From positions 3,038,001-3,102,000 of the forward strand of contig NZ_CP121671.1 in the NCBI RefSeq assembly GCF_029714185.1: a stretch of DNA of 64,000 bases, written 5' to 3'. Source of the DNA: Halobacillus naozhouensis (GTDB taxonomy: Bacteria > Bacillota > Bacilli > Bacillales > Halobacillaceae). Below are positions 8,489 through 14,940 of the stretch, one piece after another (within the stretch, counting starts at the first letter, position 1; each line of letters starts with the position of its first letter). The notes under the pieces are model-generated. The model searched no databases. It was not told the DNA's origin and was given only the letters and a program-made list of their open reading frames with translations. Position numbers and translations under genes: made by a program.

Positions 8489-8962
8489 TTATCGTAAGCT
8501 GGCGCGGTTGCGTCGGTATTCTTTTCTGGCAGGTGCTGTTTGGTGCAGCCTTATTTCTTCACTCGTTTCGGGGATAACCTGTGGAACTGGGGTCGGTTTT
8601 CCTTCTGAATCTACAGCAACCATCGTAAGAAATGACTCCGTTGTTAACATTTTCTCGCCATTTAATAAATCATCAGCAAATACCTTTACGTACACTTCCA
8701 TTGAGGACTTCCCCGTTGAGGTGACACACGCTTCAAGTGTCAGCGCATCCCCTACTTTAGCAGAAGATAAGAAATCTACTGAATCAATTGAGGCCGTGAC
8801 GACCACACAGTTACTATGTTTCATCGCAGTTAATGCAGCAATTTCATCGATATAAGCAAGCACTTTTCCTCCAAAAATCGTATCCAGATGATTGGTGTCT
8901 GGAGGCAGAACCAACCGTGTCTGTGTCATTTTTGAAACTTGCACTGGCAAAGCATTATCCAT
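8489..8962 (-). CDS. Acyl-CoA thioesterase (hotdog fold, YkhA-like)
   Basis: A 157-aa single hotdog domain: TRLVLPPDTNHLDTIFGG with the Asn-His-x-x-x-x-Phe-Gly-Gly signature, ALTAMKHSNC, and VDFLSSAKVGD. It hydrolyses acyl-CoA thioesters in the cytoplasm. The frame is open up to 9106, but homologous sequence starts at MDNALPVQVSK with GAGGGG upstream, so 8962 is the start. The extra upstream codons translate the leader of the cobalamin-riboswitch transcript and are unlike any thioesterase. Confidence 0.92.
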   Translation of the reverse strand: MDNALPVQVSKMTQTRLVLPPDTNHLDTIFGGKVLAYIDEIAALTAMKHSNCVVVTASIDSVDFLSSAKVGDALTLEACVTSTGKSSMEVYVKVFADDLLNGEKMLTTESFLTMVAVDSEGKPTPVPQVIPETSEEIRLHQTAPARKEYRRNRASLR

Positions 8963-9049
8963 TTCCTTTTCCCCTCTTTCTGATCCATACGCATCTATGT
9001 ACGCTGATTTTGACAAACCGTAGTAAACCACTTTCGAGCCATACGCAAC

Positions 9050-9078
9050 AAAAAAACACCTTCCTAACGAAGATGTGA
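9050..9078 (-). terminator. Weak hairpin plus T7 after the riboswitch RNA
   Basis: On the minus strand, CACATCTTC and GAAGGTG form a short bulged stem followed by seven Ts. It would end the riboswitch transcript before the thioesterase gene. The stem is short, so the call is tentative. Confidence 0.4.
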
Positions 9079-9089
9079 ATTGTGTGCAG

Positions 9090-9125
9090 TCAAAATGGAT
9101 CAGCAAGAAAAAGCTGATATCTCAT
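9090..9125 (-). CDS. 11-codon ORF after the cobalamin riboswitch
   Basis: ATG at 9125 is preceded by AGGAGG at about 10 nt and encodes MRYQLFLADPF before a TGA. The codons include an ATCAGC/GCTGAT stem-loop. This is the only translation start served by the riboswitch. It may be a remnant of a deleted gene or a leader peptide. Confidence 0.35.
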   Translation of the reverse strand: MRYQLFLADPF

Positions 9126-9168
9126 TACGTAACACCCTCCTATCTCCCGTAGGAAAAAACATGTTCTT

Positions 9169-9330
9169 CTTTATGGCAGGTCTCCTGGCTAAGAATCAGC
9201 AGCTCTTTCTCCTTCCCGTTTCTAGTAGAAACAGTGGAATTTAGAAAGGCCTCCTCCTTACAGTGGCGGGACCGCGTTGGATTTGCACCAATCTTCCCAT
9301 TTTCAGCTTCAATACGAAGCCACCATAAAG
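9169..9330 (-). ncRNA. Cobalamin (B12) riboswitch without an adjacent B12 gene
   Basis: Read on the minus strand, the closing stem P1 is perfect (CTTTATGG at 9330-9323 with CCATAAAG at 9176-9169). The core contains GGTGCAAATCCAACGCGG and GTCCCGCCACTGT, and the B12 box AGCCAGGAGACCTGCC is at 9190-9175. These are the diagnostic conserved elements of AdoCbl riboswitches. Downstream are only an 11-codon ORF and a terminator-like hairpin before an acyl-CoA thioesterase, which has no known link to B12. Confidence 0.93.
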
Positions 9331-9369
9331 CCTATTCAGTTTTTTCGAGGGCCCTTGCCCTCTTTCTTT

Positions 9370-9398
9370 ACTATTGATTAGAACAGGCCAGTTGTCAA
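9370..9398 (-). promoter_or_regulatory. Promoter of the riboswitch RNA
   Basis: TTGACA (9398-9393), a 17-bp spacer and AATAGT (9375-9370) on the minus strand lie about 40 bp upstream of the aptamer. The perfect -35 suggests the RNA is still transcribed. Confidence 0.6.
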
Positions 9399-9419
9399 TT
9401 GATTTATGTATTGGTTATG

Positions 9420-9595
9420 TCAGAAGGTTTAGAAAAGATAGATCACAAAAAAGTAAAAGCCTAAAGTGGAGTCATCTAGGAGCCTACAATCTTACTATTG
9501 ACCTTAAAAGGAAAGCGATAGCAAACGTTCCATTTAACCGCGCCATTGTGACCGCCATTTATGTAGATGCCAATGGAAAAGTCACTAAATAAAGG
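9420..9595 (+). pseudogene. Possible coding remnant upstream of a terminator
   Basis: A plus-strand reading frame ends with AIVTAIYVDANGKVTK and a TAA, 12 nt before an intrinsic terminator. No ribosome site or convincing start fits the frame, and its upstream part overlaps the riboswitch promoter on the other strand. A second frame nearby starts MSEGLEKIDHKKVKA and stops. I do not recognise the protein; it looks like the 3' end of a lost gene. Confidence 0.3.
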
Positions 9596-9606
9596 TTTGC
9601 AATAAC

Positions 9607-9650
9607 ACCCCTGTCCCAGTTCACTAACATGAGGCAGGGGTTGGTTTTTT
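9607..9650 (+). terminator. Intrinsic terminator (plus strand)
   Basis: ACCCCTG and CAGGGGT form a 7-bp stem followed by TGGTTTTTT. It also lies 3' of the minus-strand membrane gene at 9655. Confidence 0.6.
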
Positions 9651-9654
9651 ACAT

Positions 9655-10029
9655 CTATCGTACCCATTTCACGATCATTTTTATAAGGAAATAGCCAACA
9701 CAAAAGGCTAAAAACCCAAGTACACTTATAGCAGCATCGTTAAACTCCATAGCTCCCCTGCCTGTAATCTTTTGCTGGATTTCCACAGCCAGCACAAAAA
9801 CGAGAACCATAGATAGGGTGAACAAAAATGAAATAGCCGTAATGCTCCATTTAGCAAGCGCATGAAACAGGATGTCCACGAAGATCAACCCTATGATCCC
9901 CAGTATTCCAATAATCCAGAAATGGAGCTCCTTATCAGTTAGATTCCACCCAAATGACTGGGATAATCTTAAAAACAGATCGTGAAACATATTAACAATT
10001 TCAGCTAATAGTATAATCATTTCTTTCAT
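9655..10029 (-). CDS. Membrane protein, unknown
   Basis: This 124-aa protein has three to four hydrophobic segments (about residues 38-57, 60-85 and 98-118) and a conserved-looking N-terminal amphipathic stretch. AGGAGG precedes the ATG at a good distance. I do not recognise a family with confidence. It is a single-gene unit between the riboswitch region and repeat R5. Confidence 0.7.
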   Translation of the reverse strand: MKEMIILLAEIVNMFHDLFLRLSQSFGWNLTDKELHFWIIGILGIIGLIFVDILFHALAKWSITAISFLFTLSMVLVFVLAVEIQQKITGRGAMEFNDAAISVLGFLAFCVGYFLIKMIVKWVR

Positions 10030-10077
10030 AAACCAGCCTCCTTCCCCCTAATCATGGTAGCACACCCAAGCATCCCT

Positions 10078-10140
10078 CCCCCACCTCAGGTCATCCAATA
10101 AATGGATGACCAAATGGATGACCTGAGGTGGGGGTTTTTT
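10078..10140. repeat. Palindromic repeat copy 5 (R5) with 12-nt internal duplication
   Basis: The core 10081-10131 is 51 nt rather than 39: the segment AAATGGATGACC is duplicated in tandem on the right side of the loop. Flanks CCC / GGG and a T6 run follow. It lies between divergent genes, 21 bp upstream of the LCP promoter. Confidence 0.9.
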
Positions 10141-10160
10141 CCAATCTTTCACTCATCACT

Positions 10161-10189
10161 TTTACAAGATTCGCCATTCCAAGTATAAT
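10161..10189 (+). promoter_or_regulatory. Sigma-A promoter of LCP gene
   Basis: TTTACA (10161-10166), 17-bp spacer, perfect TATAAT (10184-10189), 44 bp before the ATG. Confidence 0.75.
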
Positions 10190-10233
10190 AGATAATTAGT
10201 TCAATGCTATTTTACATTAATTGAGGTGGAGTT

Positions 10234-11166
10234 ATGGGACGTAAAGAAATGAAGAAAAGGAAAAGAAAAAAGGGCCGCTGGTGGAAAATTGCCCTTCTCA
10301 TTATTGTGCTCCTGCTCGTTGGGGGAGGCGTCTATGCATTCACGATTTTCAACAACGTTAAACAAACAGTTAATAGCAAACTTCACGAAGGCGTACCTTC
10401 TATAGATACAGAGATGACGGATAAAAAAGTCGATAATAAAGAACCCATCAACATCCTTTTGCTTGGTGTAGATGAGCGTGAAAATGATCAAGGACGTTCC
10501 GATACGATGATTGTGATGACCCTTGACCCAGCTAATGATCAAATGCAATTGGTTAGTATCCCCCGTGATACAAAAGTAAAAATTGCAGGGGATGGTCGTG
10601 TAACTCGGATTAATCATGCTTACGCTTATGGTGGAAGTGACATGGCCGTTAAGACCGTTGAAAACTTCCTTGATATCCATATTGATTATTATGTAACGAT
10701 GAACATGGAAGGCCTGGCACAGCTAGTCAATGCCGTAAATGGCATTACTGTCCATAATGATATGGCCTTTACGCAGGACGGCTTCCAATTTCCAAAAGGC
10801 CAATTGCACCTCTCCGGCGAAGAAGCCCTAGCCTATGTGCGTATGCGTAAAGAAGACCCTAAAGGAGACCTTGGACGTAATCAACGACAGCGCCAGGTGA
10901 TTCAGGGAGTCATTGATAAAGCTGCTGGATTAAATATGATCAATCAAATTGATGAAGTGATGAATGTATTAGGGAACAATATGAAAACAAATATGGAATT
11001 TAGCGATATGCGCCGGCTCGCCATGAATTATAGCAGCGCGCGTAAAAACATCTCTACTTACCAAATGTCTGGGAACCCAATTACTAGTTCTGGCATGTAT
11101 CTAATAGAAATGCCTCAGCAGGAAATTCAAAAAACACACGACTTGATCGTCAATTTTGGATCTTAA
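10234..11166 (+). CDS. LytR-CpsA-Psr (LCP) family protein
   Basis: LCP enzymes attach teichoic acids or other undecaprenyl-linked glycopolymers to peptidoglycan at the outer face of the membrane. This 310-aa protein has a Lys/Arg-rich N-terminus, one membrane anchor (residues 18-38) and the LCP domain: LLLGVDER, GRSDTMIVMTLDP, SIPRDTKV, INHAYAYGG, and the arginine segment DLGRNQRQRQVIQGV. These are the residues that bind the polyprenyl pyrophosphate substrate. It closely resembles the second LCP protein at 18425 and is of TagU type. It is a single-gene unit bounded by repeats R5 and R6. Confidence 0.93.
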   Translation: MGRKEMKKRKRKKGRWWKIALLIIVLLLVGGGVYAFTIFNNVKQTVNSKLHEGVPSIDTEMTDKKVDNKEPINILLLGVDERENDQGRSDTMIVMTLDPANDQMQLVSIPRDTKVKIAGDGRVTRINHAYAYGGSDMAVKTVENFLDIHIDYYVTMNMEGLAQLVNAVNGITVHNDMAFTQDGFQFPKGQLHLSGEEALAYVRMRKEDPKGDLGRNQRQRQVIQGVIDKAAGLNMINQIDEVMNVLGNNMKTNMEFSDMRRLAMNYSSARKNISTYQMSGNPITSSGMYLIEMPQQEIQKTHDLIVNFGS

Positions 11167-11168
11167 AT

Positions 11169-11217
11169 AGAGAAACCGTGTTCCTACTATAGTAGGAACA
11201 CGGTTTCTCTATTTATT
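11169..11217. terminator. Strong intrinsic terminator of LCP gene
   Basis: A 20-bp perfect inverted repeat (AGAGAAACCGTGTTCCTACT and its complement) begins 3 nt after the stop and is followed by a T-rich stretch. It makes the nearby repeat R6 redundant as a terminator. Confidence 0.9.
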
Positions 11218-11234
11218 TTAATTGTTAATTTTAA

Positions 11235-11273
11235 CTACCTCAAGTCATCCAAAAAATGGATGAACTGAGGTAG
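11235..11273. repeat. Palindromic repeat copy 6 (R6), decaying
   Basis: Arms CTACCTCAAGTCATCCA and TGGATGAACTGAGGTAG around AAAAA. The outer C-G pair is changed to T-A on both sides, and two inner positions no longer pair. Confidence 0.85.
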
Positions 11274-11311
11274 GGATTAGTGGATTAGATCTATACATAC
11301 TTAACAAATTT

Positions 11312-12220
11312 TTATTCGTTAAATAACTTCAGCCCGTACCCCTCAAGAATCCTTTTTGGAACAAAGAAGCGTGCCGTTTTCAGTGGGTCAACAATTTGGC
11401 TTACCTGAACCTCGCCAGCCGCACTCATGAGCATCGTAAATTCAGCTAAGGTTAGATCTGTTTGTGGCTGCAATAGATCAATCATATTTTCTACCGCAAG
11501 ATCCGCAGCCTCATCTAAACTTTCTCTAGAAACAAGTGATGCTGCACCTGCTTCATTTTCGATATAAGGATAATCAATCGAGTACCCCTTAATCACGTCT
11601 AATGTCAAAGTCACTTTCGCCGGAATTTCAACACCTGAGACACATACCTCACCGTCACCCATGGCCGCATGTACATCTCCTAATGAAAAAAGTCCGCCTT
11701 CCTGAAAAATAGGAAAATAAAGCGTTGCACCGGTAGTCACAAGCTTTGTATCCATGTTTCCACCATGAGCTCCTGGCGTCCCGCATGAGACACCTTCGTT
11801 TTCTGGAGCAACTCCAATCACGCCAATCATCGGTTGCAAAGGAAGAGTAACTTTATCATCAAATACCACTTCATTATCCTTTACTTCAACCATTTTAATT
11901 TGAAAATCATCTATTCGGTGTCCCATAACACCAAGTTTTGGACCTGTCGCCATCACACCTTTTTCGCCAAGCTCAATGTTATCTATTCTTACTTGCAAAA
12001 TATCTCCTGCCTGAGCACCTTCCACATAGACCGGTCCAGTTGCCGGGTTAATTCGCTCCCAGTCAATACTCGTAAAAGTTGCATCCTCGGTTTGTATTTG
12101 ATTCTCAAAACAATCATACGTATCCATGACTACCTGCTCACCAGCTTGAACCTTCAAAGCTGGTTTATTCTCCTTTCTCATCACATACACATAAGAATCT
12201 TTTGCCAACATCTGTACCAT
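11312..12220 (-). CDS. Acetamidase/formamidase family protein
   Basis: Hydrolyses short amides to the acid and ammonia. The 302-aa protein has GDILQVRIDNIE, the His/Gly-rich CGTPGAHGGNMD segment and GDVHAAMGDGEVC, all typical of FmdA/AmdA proteins. The frame stays open into repeat R7, but GAGGGTGA lies just before ATG 12220 (MVQMLAKDSYVYV), which matches the usual N-terminus. It is the only gene between R6 and R7, cytoplasmic, with no ammonium or urea genes beside it. Confidence 0.9.
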   Translation of the reverse strand: MVQMLAKDSYVYVMRKENKPALKVQAGEQVVMDTYDCFENQIQTEDATFTSIDWERINPATGPVYVEGAQAGDILQVRIDNIELGEKGVMATGPKLGVMGHRIDDFQIKMVEVKDNEVVFDDKVTLPLQPMIGVIGVAPENEGVSCGTPGAHGGNMDTKLVTTGATLYFPIFQEGGLFSLGDVHAAMGDGEVCVSGVEIPAKVTLTLDVIKGYSIDYPYIENEAGAASLVSRESLDEAADLAVENMIDLLQPQTDLTLAEFTMLMSAAGEVQVSQIVDPLKTARFFVPKRILEGYGLKLFNE

Positions 12221-12297
12221 GACTTTCACCCTCTCCATTCCGTTAATCCCCATTTTAGCAGAATAAACAGGCAACTGAGGAAAAATTCCATAAAAAA

Positions 12298-12336
12298 CCA
12301 CCTCAGGTCATCCAATTTATGGATGACCTGAGGTGG
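12298..12336. repeat. Palindromic repeat copy 7 (R7)
   Basis: Perfect arms around ATTTA, between the tandem minus-strand EamA and acetamidase genes, in the position of the EamA terminator. Confidence 0.93.
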
Positions 12337-12413
12337 GAATAAGTGGAACACACACCATAAGTGTTGTCATTATGTTCATCTTTAAACTAGTCTAAACCTA
12401 AACAAACATATAC

Positions 12414-13316
12414 TTAAGTTTGTCGTTTCAAGCCCCTGCTTTTTTTCAATCCTCTACTGTTGTTCAAGAAAATTGCTGCAATGATTAGGACGACACCGAG
12501 CCATTGCAAAGCCGTGATCGACTCGGAGAGAATGAGGTTTGCCGAGACGAGAGCGACAGGAAGTTCAACCGCACTTAGCACATTAGCTAATCCATCTGAT
12601 AAGTTTGGAGCGCCGAACGCAAAGAACAAGGGCGGGATAATAGCACCAAAAAAAGCAACTCCTCCCCCGACGATCCACAAATCTAAATCTCCAAATGGTA
12701 ATGAAGGAATATCTTTCATAAAAGTAATGACAACTAAAATCAGCGAACCAGTCACCATGATTGCACTTCGAACCCAGGAAACAACCTCAACAGCAATTTG
12801 ACCGCTAACAAATATAAATCCAGCATACGAAATTGCTGATAACATGCCAAAAACAAGGCCTATAGCAGGAAGTTTGATTACACTAGTGGTAAGAATATTG
12901 GAAGCAAAAAAAACACCAATCAATGTTACCGCTATTGAACAAATAGCGAGCAATGTTGGTTTCCTGCGATTGAATACCCATTCAAAGAAGATACCAATCC
13001 AGACAAATTGAAACAATAAAATAATAGCTAATGATGCAGAAAGATAATGGATTGCTCCATAATAAAAGATACTCGTTAACCCAACAAAGCTCCCCATCGC
13101 CATAATTTTAAACACCGATTTTGGATTTAAGCTTGTTGCCTTGGCACGAATGAGAAATACCATCCCCCATAGAACCACGAAAGCGATAAACATTTGGATG
13201 ATGTTTATATCGCCAAGTGAATAGCCACTTCTGAACCCCAGCTTTACAAAGATAGGAGTAAACCCAAAGCTCCCTGCCCCTAACAACACAAATAATATCC
13301 CTTTATTCCTAGACAT
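12414..13316 (-). CDS. EamA-family (DMT) transporter
   Basis: A 300-aa protein with ten predicted membrane helices arranged as two EamA repeats (about residues 5-140 and 155-290). It begins MSRNKGILFVLLGAGSFG, with FVKLGFRSGYS and LSAVELPVALVSANLILSE typical of drug/metabolite exporters. It probably exports small metabolites; the substrate is unknown. ATG 13316 lies 11 nt after GGAGGAG; the longer frame starts inside repeat R8 and is not expected to be translated. Confidence 0.88.
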   Translation of the reverse strand: MSRNKGILFVLLGAGSFGFTPIFVKLGFRSGYSLGDINIIQMFIAFVVLWGMVFLIRAKATSLNPKSVFKIMAMGSFVGLTSIFYYGAIHYLSASLAIILLFQFVWIGIFFEWVFNRRKPTLLAICSIAVTLIGVFFASNILTTSVIKLPAIGLVFGMLSAISYAGFIFVSGQIAVEVVSWVRSAIMVTGSLILVVITFMKDIPSLPFGDLDLWIVGGGVAFFGAIIPPLFFAFGAPNLSDGLANVLSAVELPVALVSANLILSESITALQWLGVVLIIAAIFLNNSRGLKKSRGLKRQT

Positions 13317-13376
13317 CCGTAACAACGCTCCTCCCATAACCCCCCATTTTATCATAAAAGATCCGAACCCCATGTA

Positions 13377-13431
13377 AAAAATATCCACCTCAGGTCATCC
13401 AAATAATGGATGACCTGAGGTGGATATTTTT
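13377..13431. repeat. Palindromic repeat copy 8 (R8), between divergent genes
   Basis: The core 13385-13423 has perfect arms around AATAA. Complementarity continues outward (AAAATAT / ATATTTT), giving about 25 bp. It lies upstream of both eamA and the formaldehyde dehydrogenase gene, where no transcript is expected to end. The rest of the intergenic region to 13645 shows only a ribosome site (AAAGGAGG). Confidence 0.92.
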
Positions 13432-13645
13432 CTCAGTTATGTTTAAGTTGTTTCATGGATAGGGTACTTAGATAATATAGTTTACATCAATCATGCTAAC
13501 CAATTTTTATGTACATACAATTCATTATTCAATCACAATACCAGTAAACCCTTGCGACAACCAAACCAGGAAATGATGACTCTTAAACTTTAGTTGAAGG
13601 TCGTTCTGTCCATAAGCCACAACATCATTAAAGGAGGCCTATATA

Positions 13646-14858
13646 ATGGCGACAAATAATCGTGCTGTAGCCTATAACGGTGAAGGAAGCGTTGTAGTAA
13701 AGGATATTGATTTTCCAGAGTTAGTTTTAAGAGATGGTCCTGGTGTTAATCCAGCTAATGTGGGACGCAAATGTGAACATGGGGTGATTCTGAAAGTAGT
13801 ATCAACAAATATTTGCGGAAGCGACCAGCACATGGTTCGGGGACGCACTACAGCGCCAGAAGGATTAGTCCTTGGTCATGAAATTACTGGTGAAGTCATT
13901 GAAACGGGAAGAGACGTTGAATTTGTACACAAAGGAGATCTTGTTTCCGTTCCCTTTAATATTGCCTGCGGACGCTGTGTTAACTGTATTGAAGGAAAAA
14001 CACATATTTGCCTTAACGTAAATCCAGACCGTCCTGGTTCCGCTTACGGGTATGTCGACATGGGCGGCTGGGTCGGCGGACAAGCCGAATACGTAATGGT
14101 TCCCTATGCAGACTTCCAGGTGTTGAAATTTCCTGATAAAGACCAGGCAATGGAGAAAATGCTTGACCTGACAATGCTCTCTGATATCTTCCCAACTGGT
14201 TTTCACGGGGTGTATTCAGCGGGCGTCCAAATAGGCTCAACTGTTTATTGCAGGAGCAGGACCCGTCGGATTAGCCGCTGCCCACTCAGCACAGCTCCTG
14301 GGCGCATCAGTCGTCATCGTCGGCGACTTAATTGAGGAACGACTTGAGCAGGCACGCAGTTTCGGTTGTGAAACGATTAATATTAGTAAGCATGACAATA
14401 TTTCCGAACAAATCGAACAAATTTTAGGAGTGCCCGAAGTCGATGCTGCAGTGGATTGCGTTGGATTTGAAGCGCATGGACATAGTCATGAGGAAGCACC
14501 TGCCGTTGTCTTGAACTCTATTATGGAAGCCACAAAAGCAGGCGGAGGACTGGGAATCCCCGGTCTATATGTCACAGAAGATCCAGGAGCCTCAGACGAG
14601 GACGCACGCCAAGGTGCATTGAAACTCAATTTTGGCTTAGGATGGGCAAAAGCTCAATCCTTTGTAACCGGACAAACTCCCGTCATGCGTTATCACCGAG
14701 AATTGATGCAAGCTATCTTAAACGGCAAGGCAGACATTGCTAAAGCTGTTAATGCTACGGTCATCGGACTTGAAGACGCGCCGAAAGGATACAGTGAATT
14801 CGACAGTGGAGTCCCAAGAAAATTTGTCCTCGATCCCCATGGATTACTAAGAAACTAA
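13646..14858 (+). pseudogene. fdhA: Glutathione-independent formaldehyde dehydrogenase, frameshifted
   Basis: A zinc-dependent, NAD-linked medium-chain dehydrogenase split by one frameshift. The first part (13646 to about 14250) has NICGSDQHMVRGRT, GHEITGEV and the structural-zinc cysteines in CGRCVNC. The second part (from about 14252, to 14858) resumes with IAGAGPVGLAAAHSAQLLGA, the NAD fold, and ends KFVLDPHGLLRN. The two frames meet at ACTGTTTATTGCAGG, where a 2-nt deletion (or 1-nt gain) breaks TVYIAGAG. All catalytic residues are otherwise intact, so the lesion is recent or a sequencing error. AAGGAGG precedes the ATG. Confidence 0.88.
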
Positions 14859-14861
14859 CAA

Positions 14862-14901
14862 AAAACCTCCTTCGCCTGTAATTTGGCGAGGGAGGTTTTA
14901 C
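14862..14901. terminator. Intrinsic terminator, convergent
   Basis: AAAACCTCCTTCGCC and GGCGAGGGAGGTTTT pair with one G-U, loop TGTAATTT. It serves the dehydrogenase locus and possibly the opposing SEC-C gene. Confidence 0.85.
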
Positions 14902-14913
14902 TTACATGAATTA

Positions 14914-14930
14914 CCACCTCAGGTCTTACA
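14914..14930. repeat. Palindromic repeat half-copy 9 (R9)
   Basis: Only the left arm remains: CCACCTCAGGTC exactly, then diverged. No matching right arm is found before the SEC-C stop at 14941. Confidence 0.75.
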
Positions 14931-14940
14931 TTCATTTCCA

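Noticed and set aside
8963..9106. Long N-terminus of the thioesterase
   Set aside because: Translates riboswitch leader and spacer; hotdog homology begins at MDNALPVQ with its own ribosome site.
12220..12301. N-terminal extension of the acetamidase from the longest frame
   Set aside because: The extra codons start inside repeat R7, and a good ribosome site serves the internal ATG 12220.
13316..13388. N-terminal extension of EamA protein from the longest frame
   Set aside because: It begins inside repeat R8 and is not hydrophobic in the manner of EamA N-termini.
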